64,000 nucleotides of DNA, from contig CAXIPT010000008.1 in the NCBI GenBank assembly GCA_964030475.1, positions 1,243,634-1,307,633 on the forward strand, in the 5' to 3' direction. The DNA is from Tethya wilhelma (lineage: Eukaryota; Porifera; Demospongiae; Tethyida; Tethyidae). This document shows, in pieces, positions 1 to 10,550 of the stretch. A program made the position numbers and the translations under genes. The notes under the pieces are model-generated. The model saw only the letters and a program-made list of their open reading frames with translations, did no database searches and was not told where the DNA came from. Numbering within the stretch: the stretch's first letter is position 1; each line of letters begins with the position of its first letter.

Positions 1-472
1 ATTAAACAGCAGAGAAGCCACACTATTCAGGCTCTTCTTGCCAGCCATCTGCAAATAAATGAATACTTAATTAGTCAGTTTATGTGACATTGATTGTAGA
101 TTATCTAATTCATACTTTAGCTGACTAACTACCTGGGTGGTATCCATTATTCATGTAGGGATAAAAATGGTCATGGCCGGTGCTACTATCTATAGAAATA
201 CCTCCATAGAAAGTAACAGTAACCATGTAGACTACGACTTTCACATGGACTCCAGCCTAGGCTGGCGAGGTAAAACAATTCACCGGTAATCTCGGTTGCA
301 TGTTGCATAATTCATCAAGCAAAGGTGGGCGTGTCTCGCGGGCGTGACTAGTTATAATTATGGAAGTGCTGATTCAGCAGTCACGTGTCACGAAGAAGAA
401 GAGAAGTCACGTCGCGCGCGTCACGATCACTCAACGAAGATCGTCAGCGCAGCGTGTCAGCGTGTGGAAAAC
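1..472. other. 5' flank without a recognised gene
   Basis: I see no coding region here. From about 330 to 450 the sequence becomes richer in CG dinucleotides (several cgcg and cgtc runs), which would fit a promoter or 5' UTR for the gene starting at 473. No TATA box is obvious. Confidence 0.3.
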
Positions 473-816
473 ATGAGTGGCAAAGAACTGGTACTAGCGC
501 TACTTCTACACACTTTGTTGGTACTTAGAGGTGCATCAGGTACTCCCTGTCCCGTGGATGCCTGCCCAGATCTGAGTGGAAACTCATTGGATCTCAATCC
601 TCTTAGTGGGTAAGGGGACACTGATTTGTGGCACCTGTTGACATAGTTTCTTTGTTACTTTTTTGTTTATGTATATGGTTAACACTTGTGTGTTTATTGG
701 TTTTATGCANACGAACCTGATGTGACTAGCCTGGCTTTTCTGGCAGCTAATATATCTGTGGTTATCGTTGAAAATGACAATGATAGTATGGAATAGATTT
801 TGTACACACATGCACG

Positions 817-859
<43 letters not shown>

Positions 860-1785
860 CACATGGGATACGGTATTCTTCACTCAACCTGAAAACAGTC
901 TAGAAGCGACCGAACCACATTTCTTCAACACCAGTATTTGTGGAAAGATCTCCTCAAGCTCTCAATGTTCAACCAACTCCAGTGTGTGTTACTCCAGCGG
1001 TCTAGACACGTTCCATAACCTTGGCAACACAAGCACATGTGACTATGAGTATGTGCATAGTGACAGCTCACAGAAGTTCATTCGCTTCATGTATGAGTTT
1101 GAAAACGGGGGGCGATTTGGATCAGGGAATGTCACAATCATTCTTATTTGTGGACATCACTGGTAAGTGCCAAATGAATATAAAATTGCTTGTTAAATTG
1201 TAATTTGTAGGGCTTGGTTCATGTAGTACAAGTATTTATAATTCCCATTCCACACTCTCCCATCCTTCATTCCAGGGTGCCCCCCCGAGGTACTGGAAGG
1301 TGACCCAGTTTCTCATGCCATTGAAATCACCTGGATAACTTCAGCAGCCTGTAAGATCAACTCAGAGTTGGCTGCTGCCAGAGAGAGCAAATGCTACCAC
1401 ATTATGCCCTACTAAGACAACGGTATCAAAGCTAGATTTACCGATCTTCAAAATCTCATCAAATCAGACGGTTACGTTGTTTCATCTTCTTCTATGCCCG
1501 AGGCAAAATTCGTCTTCTCCATTTGTCGACCTTTGAACCTCACCGGTGCCTGTAACAACAGCATGGCCTGTTTGCTCGAGCGCGACTCTCATTTCAGTTC
1601 CAACGTCCATGCCCCTCTGGTGCTAGGCAACATCAGTGGGGTGGAGTCTAATTTACATATGGATAATGACATTCTGTCAGTTGTGTATACGTATTCAACT
1701 AGCATGCACTGATAGACTGTGTGCTGATAGTAATTCCAAGTACTCAAAGCTGAAAATCAACTTTTTGTGTCCGACCGGAAGTGAG
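473..1785 (+). pseudogene. Mannose-6-phosphate-receptor-like (MRH domain) gene, disrupted
   Basis: The first exon (473-609) starts with a signal peptide (MSGKELVLALLLHTLLVL) and ends in LDLNPLSG, which fits the start of an MRH/CI-MPR repeat. Exon 2 (860-1162, acceptor in the CA repeat) has the expected Cys-spaced body and ends SGNVTIILIC, matching the F-x-C end of such a domain. Exon 3 (1277-1785) continues as a second repeat: ITWITSAAC resembles the W-x-T-x-x-A-C signature, and FSICRPLN starts the next unit. The family binds mannose-6-phosphate glycans or glycosylated proteins in the secretory and endosomal system. The reading frame is broken three ways: a one-base phase mismatch across the 1162/1277 intron, TAA at 1413-1415, and a frameshift near 1712-1716. 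It may be a pseudogene or low-quality sequence. A single N lies in intron 1 at 710. Confidence 0.6.
819..858. repeat. (CA)n microsatellite ending at a splice acceptor
   Basis: About 20 CA units run directly into the CAG acceptor used for exon 2 of the MRH-like gene (exon starts at 860). Confidence 0.9.
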
Positions 1786-1897
1786 GTAAGTCTGTGTGTG
1801 TTTGTATTTTTACAACTATAGTGCTACCCACTTGTGGTCTTGGATTATAGCATTTAAATTCTGAAGTTATTTCTCTTTCTGGACTAGCTCCTCGTAG

Positions 1898-2746
1898 TCA
1901 GTTAAGAGCAGGATCAGTGTGGAACTATCACCAGACAAGCCTCTAATTTGTTCCGTAAATTGCATCCTTCATTACAATGCCACTGAGCTCTGTGAGGGAA
2001 TTATGGATTCCTCAAGTCAGTCTTCTAAGTCCACCTCCATTCTGCTGCTTTCCAAGACACTCAATGCTCTTGATTTTGTCCAGCCTTTAATGCCAGTGCC
2101 CAAAGAGCTTTACCTTCCTCTCCATCAAATCATTAAATCAACTACACAGACAGAGGAGAAAAAGGAGCACCATCTCCAGCAGTACACATTAGAGCTACCA
2201 TTTTACGCAAGCTGTCGCAAACGAGCACAACTACCGATAGAGGAGACAAGTAGTGTATGTGATAGTTTGTTGAAGTCTTTGTTGCCTGATGGTATTATTT
2301 CTGGAGCATCTAAGAAAGAATCCATCGTCTTGACAGCCCATGATGGATCCTCCTTGACACTCTCTGTGCTACCAAGGCAGCCGCATACAAGTATTTATGC
2401 AGCTGGTAGTTCAAATTCAGATAGTCAAGCTGGTTCACTGAAAGTCTCCATCAATTCTTCTTCAAAGGTGATATTGTTGGAAGCTGCCAATTGTGTTAGT
2501 AGGCGATTGAAAAGCAATTCAACTGTGGAAGATTCAAGCCTATCCCTTCAGAGATTATCACCTGATGAATCATTCAGTAGACAGGCCAAATTGAGACAGA
2601 TTTCTCAAGAAGTGAACTTGATATTTAGCGAACTTGGAAAGTTTGACAAAGAGCGTTATCGTGATGACAAAAGCAGACAGATAAAGCTTTCAGGACTTGA
2701 ATCAAAAGCATTCAAGTTACACTGTCAATTACAGGAAATTCTATAG
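1898..2746 (+). CDS. C-terminal exon of an unassigned protein, possibly FAAP100-like
   Basis: One long open exon reads from a plausible acceptor (TAG at 1895-1897) to TAG at 2744-2746, about 282 residues with no good ATG start, so it is probably the last exon of a longer gene. The order of features resembles what I recall of the C-terminal part of FANCA-associated protein FAAP100: a beta-rich segment (ICSVNCILHYNAT), a Leu-rich segment (LPIEETSSVCDSLLKSLL), a strand-plus-SSS-plus-helix stretch (LKVSINSSSKVILLEAAN), then a charged terminal coiled coil ending KLHCQLQEIL. FAAP100 is a subunit of the Fanconi anaemia core ubiquitin ligase. The resemblance is pattern-level only. If correct, the upstream exons are missing, because the preceding sequence is the unrelated MRH-like gene. 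Confidence 0.35.
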   Translation, partial: SVKSRISVELSPDKPLICSVNCILHYNATELCEGIMDSSSQSSKSTSILLLSKTLNALDFVQPLMPVPKELYLPLHQIIKSTTQTEEKKEHHLQQYTLELPFYASCRKRAQLPIEETSSVCDSLLKSLLPDGIISGASKKESIVLTAHDGSSLTLSVLPRQPHTSIYAAGSSNSDSQAGSLKVSINSSSKVILLEAANCVSRRLKSNSTVEDSSLSLQRLSPDESFSRQAKLRQISQEVNLIFSELGKFDKERYRDDKSRQIKLSGLESKAFKLHCQLQEIL

Positions 2747-3650
2747 CATTATAGTCACCAAACATTCAGTTTTGAGTCATTCTACAGTATGCTGTTAATA
2801 TTAAAAGTGAGAATACCGTGTAACGTTATACGTGCGCAGCTTTATTTAATTGCGCATGCGCGCGTTGCGGCAATCATCGGTCCCGCCCAAATTTTTCGTG
2901 TCGAGACATGCAAAATCAATGACATTCATGAAGTGACATAGCTTGCTCCGCAAACAAGAAGGGCCAAATCCGCCTGTGTTGCTGACATTTCTTTTCTGGT
3001 TTTTGTGTTGCAAAAGGTGAGCTAGGATTTTCTGTTTTGTATTGCAATAAAAGATTAATGCGTGACATTGTTGCTTCCCAAGATGCATTCATGCCTGCCT
3101 GCAGTTCAGTATATCTTGTACCATGTCATTTTGGACATAGGTTATTGGGGAGGACTTGCATTTGTTTATATCTGGGGGTGGGTGGGTTCTGTGGCAAGCG
3201 GTATAAACTAATCCTAGTTGGATAGTGTGTATTGCTTGGCGTAAGTTTTGTGTCAGTGTATGGGGAGGTTGACCAGATTTTAGTGTAGCTGCTGCTCAGA
3301 ATTTGTCACTATGTTATGTTTTATGCATATCTAAATATGATTACTGGTTTATTCATGCAATATTCATAGTGTGACCCTATACATCTATGATTTTTTTTGT
3401 TGTTATTGTGACCCTTTACAAAAACTGACATTTATGAATAGCAAAATATTGATGACCTTTTAAGTTCCTTTGCCTCATAGTTTGTTATTATGGTTCAGTG
3501 TTACATGTTTTTCCTCAGTCACATAGGGGAGTGAAGTTAATTTACTTACTTGAACCTCCTGCACATATTTATCAATGCAGTGTTGTAACAAGCTTGTGCC
3601 TGATTTAATTTTGGTGACTTCATGTGTTAACAAGAGTAGGAGGGTGCCAT
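2747..3650. other. Intergenic stretch, no gene seen
   Basis: I see only short, non-conserved ORFs. A CpG-containing patch (2830-2900, cgcatgcgcgcg) and AT-rich filler separate the FAAP100-like exon from gene A. Confidence 0.5.
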
Positions 3651-6600
3651 ATGGGTTCACTCTATCTCTTAATCTTGCTTCTGATTGCTTCTCTCATCTC
3701 GCCTTCTGTGGATGGATATGGTATGCCAAATTTGATTACCACCATGTCTATAAAGTAGTAATTATTATTTGCCACAAGCTGCATTGACAATTTTGGTAAC
3801 AATATTCATGGGAGTTAAGCTATGGACTGCCTGGATATTGTATTTACACAAGCAATTGGCTAAACTAGAAAACACACCAGTCCTGTAAAAATAACTTGAA
3901 ATGCACATGCACATGCACATGCACTGGTTCATGCAGAAGTAAGCATTTGGTTTGATGCAAGATGTGGATGCACTTACTTTGTCCATGAGCAAATTGAGTC
4001 TGTCCAAGTGTGTGCTGAGATTGCAATCATCAATGGTACAATGGAGACACTGAGAGACTACAGTGTTACAATATCAACTGACAACTCAACTGCCTCTGCA
4101 AGTAAGCTACGTCTCAATAGCCAACAGAGTATGAGCCAGCTCACATGTATTTTTCTTTAACTTTTTTAGGTTCAATAGACTATTTTCTAGCTCCAACTGA
4201 AGTCACATTTCCTGCTGGCAGCCTGATGGGCGATCATCAGTGTGTGACCATCAACATCACCGATGATGAGATAGCAGAAAATAATGAAGCATTTAATGTG
4301 ACTCTGTCTACAAGTGATACAGATGTGGACCTCTATCATATCTGTCCCAGAGCAACTGTTATCATTACTGACACTGATGGTATAATATTACGACAGTGTG
4401 TGTACATGCATGCAGGCTTTGTTGTACTTAATATAGTGGACTAAATTTGTGTGGATCCATTAATTTTTATGCTTGCATAATATATTTCTAGCTTGTTAAC
4501 TTCTAATATTAACTTCATACACATATAGTCAATGTCTAGCTACAATCCTGACTGACTACATGACTAGGAAGTATATATCTGCAGGATAAAATTTACACAA
4601 TATTCTGTATATTGAATTTAAATCTTGTACAGTGATCACTGTTGAATTACTCGAGACAAGCGTGACTGTTGCAGAAAATGTTGGTTCCTTGCAAGTATGT
4701 GCAAACGTCACACATGGCTCGGTTGAAGGCACTGTTGATGCTAATTACCGCACAAATAGTGTAACAGCAGCAGGTAAATACATACATACATACATACATA
4801 CATACATACATACATACATACATACATACATACATGCATACATACCAGTGTTTCCCCCAGGACAAAAGTAAAGAGGGGGGGGAAGTGGGTAGAATTGCTT
4901 AAAATCCTCTGAAAAACAGTAGTTTAATATGTATTTATATGCATGGGAAGGAGAAAATTGAAAGGAGGGGGGAGTGCCCCCCTACCCCTCTTTGGGGGAA
5001 ACACTGCATACATACATACACTGTCATATGAATGAAGCTATTATATGTATAGCTTTCACTTTATTATATGTGCACATGCAGCCAATCAAGATTTCACTCT
5101 AATATCTGGGTTCCTTCCATTTCCCCCGGGAGATGCTGTGGGAACCGTGAGGTGTATCTCGGTTACGATCATTGATGATAACCGTGTTGAGAGTGAGGTG
5201 GATCAGTTTTTTACATTCACGCTTACCAATCATCGAAGAATATCGGTCACTCAGGGGACTACCCAAATCTCCGTTCGTGATGATGATGGTAGGACAAGTG
5301 TTTATGATTAACCATGTTTTATTTGTGGTTAAACTTTAATTCTCTCTTGTTATGTGTGTACCTAGTTGCTCTGGTTGGAATGGTGACAGCAAGTAGGTCA
5401 TTGACTGAAGACTCTACCAGCTTTTCAGTATGTGCAGAGATCAGAAACTCTGTGATTCTTGAAATTACCCTCCCATTTTCATTCACCACGTTCTCAGATA
5501 CTGCCACAGGTAGCAATATTAATAATTTACTGTATTTTAGTAAAGTTTTTTTTACATAATTATACAAATACTTTTGTTATCTTTTCCCTCCAATGCAGGT
5601 ACTGCTCCTGCAGACTATGTCAGTTTTAATCAACAGTTTGTGTTTTCAACTGGAAGTAGAATTGGCACACAATTGTGTCGAACCGTTTCTATTTTAGAGG
5701 ACACCATAGTAGAGTATGATGAAAACTTTATAGTGGCTCTGACTGAAAATCAAAACAAGTTGGAAATTGAGTCTGGGAGAAATGTCACAGTGATCACAAT
5801 AGTGGAGGATGATGACAGTAAGACATGCAAGATTGGTTGAATATGATTGGAAAATTAACTAGTCCGATGGAAACATTGTGGGGCAAGCCTAAGCAAACTG
5901 GTGAAATCTTATTGCCAGTGGCTGATACAACCAGTCTGGATTGTGCGCAAAAAAGACATTAATTTCTGCATGGCCTAATGTGCTTTATCATTAATCTTAC
6001 TTAATTTTCTACAGCTGTCGACATTGGGTTTGAATTTCTAGACTATGCTGTCACTGAAGGCAATACGACCCAAGTGTGTGGACAGATCTTCCAGTTTAGC
6101 TTGGAAAGAGAAGTGGTAGCTTATCTGAGCACTGTGGATGGATCAGGAACTGCCACTGGTATGCTATTTGTTCAGCTCTAGCTTTGCTATGATTTCAGTT
6201 AACTTGCTGCACATTAATTGCATTATCATGCATCCTCTCTATTGACTGTATGTTTTCTAAATAGTAAACAGTGACTACTCTTCCATCAATTCCATGGGTA
6301 TAACGTTTGTTTCTGGGCAGAGTGCAAGCACCAATCCGACACAGTGTGTTCAGCTCAACAATATTCTTGATGACGATATCCTTGAAAATAATGAGTATTT
6401 TTTCCTACAACTGTCCACTCAGAGCTCTCAAGTCGTCATAACAACCAACAGAGAGAGAGCAAATGTGACCCTCATTGAGGACAGCATTGATCGTACGTAA
6501 CTTTATCTAGTATGCATGTATGCCAATTCAAAATTTTATCTTTTTTTTTCTTTTTTTTTCTTCCTTAGATGTTCAGATTGGATTTCTTCCAGCTGCCACA

Positions 6601-9600
6601 GTAAATGGGACAGAAGGTGTCGACAACACTGTTAGTGTCTGTCCTCAAATATTGGATGGAACTTTAGAGAGAGATGTGTCCGTGTTTGCCACAACTTCTG
6701 ATATGTCCGCAACAGGTACACATAATAATTTATATCTCTGCATATAGATATTGATTGATATTGATATCGTTTTGTGTTTGTTACAGACACTGTTGACTAC
6801 ACTGGTGTCTCTAACTTTGAAATTGTGTTCGTACCTGGTCAGACTGTCGGTGGTGTGCAGTGTGTTTCCATTACTATTCTTGATGATGTCAATGTCCTGG
6901 AGTATTCTGAGTCTTTCCAAATGTCCATTAGTTCAGCTTCTAGTTCTCGTGTGATTCTTCCATCAGGGCAGGATTCTGTTGGTATCAATATTGCTGAAGA
7001 CCCACTGGATGGTAAACACAACTGTAACATACTCTAGTGCTTGTGGTAGCATGTTCATGAAAGCTGCGTATTCAGTGCATGTTGTAATTGTACGACTCAT
7101 GGTCTTAATTTACTACATGCTCATCACTCCTAAGAATCACAACTGCTTTTGTTTCATTTTGTTTCATATAGGAATGACAGCTGGTTTCCAACAAACCTTA
7201 TACAACTCCCTGGAAACTGGTGGCCCACAACAAATTTGTGCACAGATGTTTGTAGGCAATCTTCAGAGAGATGTTACTTTGACTGTTACTTCTGCAGACG
7301 GTTCAGCAACAGGTACTAATTGTATTGCTTTATTTTTTGCAGTGCACAAGCATAAATTTTGCTGCTTGATATTCACTGTTGTATACTGTCTGTAGCTCCT
7401 GGTGACTATTCACCACTTAATGCTCAAGTCACCTTCACTGTGGGCCAGCGAGCTGCTGATAGCTCAGTGGCTTGTACCCAGTTGGACATCGTGGATGATA
7501 ATGTGGTTGAGGAGAATGAGGAGTCACTGAGTCTCACCCTTACACCTGATGAGCCCGCTGTCACTACCCTGGCTGCTTCAGCTGCTAGTGTTGTCATCAG
7601 AGAGAATGACAATGATGGTAAGTTTGATACAAGATTAAATCCTTTCCATTCTTCATACGACCTTGATTCTGGGAAGTTTGATATCATAAACAAATGCATT
7701 ATTATAGCTACTTTTACTGCTCATTTTGCACACACTATAGTACTTGGTAGTGTTGCTCTGGCCTCCACCATGTACGATGCCTTTGAGAGCGATGGAAGTG
7801 TTGATGTGTGTGCAGAAATCCAAGCAGCTGCTTTGGAGAGAAGTATTATTGTACAGCTGAGCTCACAAGATGTCACTGCCAGAAGTATATAGCTATATAT
7901 AGTTGGATCAGTTTACATCATGCTGGATACATCTTTGTTCCTACCATGTACTTTTATTGCAGATGTTGAAGACTACACTGCATTTCAGTTTGTAATGCTG
8001 ACTTTCAATTCTGGTCAAATTTCTGGAGACCGAGTGTGTCACAATGTTCCGATAAATGATGATAGCATTCTGGAAGGTAATGAAACGTTTTCAGTTACAC
8101 TGAGCTCCAGTGAAGCCATCGGAAACAGTATGACACAAGGAGTTGTCATCATTCGTCCTGATCCAGCCGATTGTGAGTATACTTCTACACTTTCTAGAGT
8201 AAATTCTCACATGTAATTTTTTCTGACTTTATATGCAGTTGTGGAATTTGGCATACTGGAAGATGGCTACACAATCAGTGAACAAGTATTGCTGAGAAAT
8301 GAAATGATATGTGTTGTCATCAACAATGGAATACTGGAAATAGAAGTCACTGTTGACCTTGTGGTCCAAGACATCACTGCTCAAGGTGAAAGACGTTTGA
8401 TATTGAAAACCTTGCAGGCTTCTTTCAGTCACGTTCTTGTTTCTTCTAGGTGGAGCCGACTACATTGGACCCTCTCCACAAATTCTGACCTTCAATATTG
8501 GTCAGACTGTGGGTGACCAACGTTGTGCAACTCTGTCTGCTGTGGATGACAGTTTGATTGAGGAAGCTGAGACACTCAACATCACCTTGTCTTCTCNCAC
8601 ACTATTCCACAGGTCAACCTAACTGCAGACCCACTGTTACCACCTCCAGGCTACTCCATTTTGAAACGACAAAAGGTCATTTTAGACCGAAGCCGGTGCT
8701 CCAACCTATCCGTCTTCCCAGGTATAGTCATGCAGTAGTGAGTTAATTATTGCTATATAATGGTGGGATCATACCCTGAGAAAATATCCCGACCATTTGT
8801 AAGAAGAGCTCATTGAAAGTTCCTTTCTTTAAGGATGCTTGGGATATAACAATTACTTTCAAAGACTTTCGTTCAAAGCTCATACTAGTATTAATGCCTA
8901 CATGCCCCATAATAATGGTAGGAACCTCCCCGTCATATGAGATCCATCCTCATACTAGTATTAATGCATACGTGCTCTATAATTGTAGGAACTTCCCCGT
9001 CATATGAGATTATACCTCATCATGGTGGTGGGACAAACACTCCACCTACTACTGGTTCTTCACCTACTACTGGTTCTTCACCTACTGGTTCTTTACCTCC
9101 AAAGACAGAAAAGCCCCCAGAAAACCCCCACTCCAATTCACTCAGTAAGCCCTCAATCATCCTCTCATCTTACATTGGCTCAGTTTCTATAATTATCATG
9201 CGAGACATGAGAGGAGTGTCTCTGAAATGAGTCTACTCGTTACATACCAAGAAAATGGACGGCTCTTGTGGCTAGGGGTCATTATGTAACGACGTGTAAT
9301 CTTATAAATGGCATTTCTATGGCAGAGCAGTTGTATGTCTGCCTACCATTGTAATTTGCCAGCTCAGCAAGCAACTGTGTAGACACAGCTGTGTTTAGTG
9401 CAAGACTCACATCATCAGGATTCAATGCACAGGACTCTATTGATTTCACACACACACAAATACACACAAATACACACACACACACACACACACAAACTGT
9501 CTGTCTCTCGCCTTTTCTTTGATTCAGGCAAATCCACCATCATTGCTATTGGAGTGGCGGTGCCTATCAGTGCTATATTCGGTCTACTGATTGTACTTCT

Positions 9601-9706
9601 TGTGATAGCAGTAGTGATCCTCCTCTACAAGCAGAAGAGGAGTCAGGGTTTCCAGTTCCAGAGAATGACGTTCCAAAACGTCAACCACGACGAAGAAGAT
9701 GACTAG
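3651..9706 (+). CDS. Calx-beta receptor gene A: signal peptide, 8 Calx-beta repeats, TM
   Basis: Exon 1 (3651-3720) encodes a signal peptide ([16 protein letters not shown]). Then come phase-1 exon pairs, each pair one Calx-beta domain: 3937-4101/4170-4379, 4633-4773/5082-5288, 5366-5509/5599-5817, 6015-6158/6265-6492, 6569-6715/6787-7011, 7172-7312/7396-7617, 7741-7884/7963-8172, 8239-8385/8450-8596. First halves carry the V-C-A-E strand. Second halves carry the D-D-x-x-x-E-x-x-E-x-F motif and a terminal D-D-D-G or D-N-D-G, the acidic positions that bind Ca2+ in this family. Repeat 8 is cut by an N at 8597. The C-terminal exons are 8613-8721 (open, unrecognised), 8989-9144 (PTTGSS stalk repeats) and 9528-9706 (membrane helix, basic stop-transfer, tail ending HDEEDD). 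It is predicted to be a type I surface adhesion/receptor-like protein; ligand unknown. It is a paralogue or allele of the 5' half of gene B. Confidence 0.85.
4778..4845. repeat. (CATA)n microsatellite
   Basis: A tetranucleotide array directly after a gene A donor site (4774). It is interrupted by the inverted-repeat element at 4846-5006 and resumes after it. Confidence 0.9.
4846..5006. mobile_element. MITE, 161 bp, hAT-like terminal inverted repeats
   Basis: The element begins CAGTGTTTCCCCCA and ends with its exact reverse complement, TGGGGGAAACACTG. The interior is G-rich and non-coding. It sits inside the (CATA)n array, so the flanking target duplication cannot be told from the microsatellite. 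CAG-type ends are typical of hAT transposons, so a non-autonomous hAT derivative is the best guess. Confidence 0.75.
8613..8721 (+). other. Open exon after the N junction, origin uncertain
   Basis: After the N at 8597 the sequence no longer matches gene B. A CAG acceptor (8611-8612) and GT donor (8722) bracket an open 109-base stretch reading [17 protein letters not shown] and ending SNLSVFPG. I do not recognise the domain. It could be a gene A juxtamembrane exon or belong to another contig. Confidence 0.4.
8866..9004. repeat. Tandem duplication of about 70 bp with a decayed exon start
   Basis: Two copies share the blocks ctcatactagtattaatgc and tccccgtcatatgagat. The second copy provides the acceptor and first codons of the stalk exon at 8989. 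The first copy has the same acceptor-like sequence but no following open stalk. Confidence 0.75.
9447..9494. repeat. (CA)n-rich microsatellite in a gene A intron
   Basis: CA array with interspersed AAATA just upstream of the acceptor of the gene A transmembrane exon. Confidence 0.8.
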
Positions 9707-9707
9707 T

Positions 9708-9710
<3 letters not shown>

Positions 9711-9740
<30 letters not shown>
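9711..9740. repeat. (AG)n microsatellite after the gene A stop
   Basis: The AG array begins a few bases after the stop codon, inside the 3' UTR. Confidence 0.9.
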
Positions 9741-9744
<4 letters not shown>

Positions 9745-10550
9745 GAGCACTTGATCGATACACATCATTGACATTCACACATCATTGACACTGACAGCAT
9801 TTGTTTTTTATTCTTTGGTGTATATTAAAATTAAAACTATTATATCAATTGTATATTATTTTACTCCAATAATTTTGACACATAAATGCATATTTTTGTG
9901 GCCACCTATTATACAAGCTTTTTTCCCAAGGACCTATTGTCTCATTTTAAAACAATATACATTGTTTTCGTTTATTGCTACTACGTAAATTTTTCTCTGA
10001 GAGATATATCACCATGTATGTACACGAACTTGCACGCATGATTGGGTCACTGTAAACAGCTGTTTCTGTGCATTTTGAGCTGTTTTCCCACATTCCATTG
10101 GGCATGGTATCAATTTGTGATCTTGTTGGCCCGAAAACAAGCATCTGATATAACATACATCTATGGATCTATTGCTTTGGGCTCTCTGGAGTGCTGTGAG
10201 AGTGATAAACATGCCTTATAAACGCAATTCTTGAAATTAAATCATTCCAGCTCCTATTGCTTTACAAATTTTTTATGAGCAAACTTTTTTTTTTCATGTT
10301 TGTAAGTTTATATCACAGGTGCAAGTTTTGTACTAAGGTATGGTATCATTGACCAATGCATATCTGAAATAAATAACACATATACATATACACACACACT
10401 GATACACGCACAAATATAGATTAGGTACAACAAAGAAATATTATGGGGTACGGGTGATAAACCATTCTTCATGTATTATCAATGAGATTGCATTCTGAGT
10501 GATAAGTGCACACACAAACATTGTATATATACATAATGACAGTGATGAAG
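9741..10550. other. 3' flank and intergenic stretch, no gene seen
   Basis: AT-rich sequence between the convergent gene A and the GPI-anchored-protein gene. A short CA-rich patch lies at 10380-10405. No conserved ORF. Confidence 0.5.

Noticed and set aside
768..883. ORFs reading THTHTH or CVCVCV through the CA repeat
   Set aside because: They are products of the microsatellite. Only the part after the acceptor at 859 fits the MRH-like gene.
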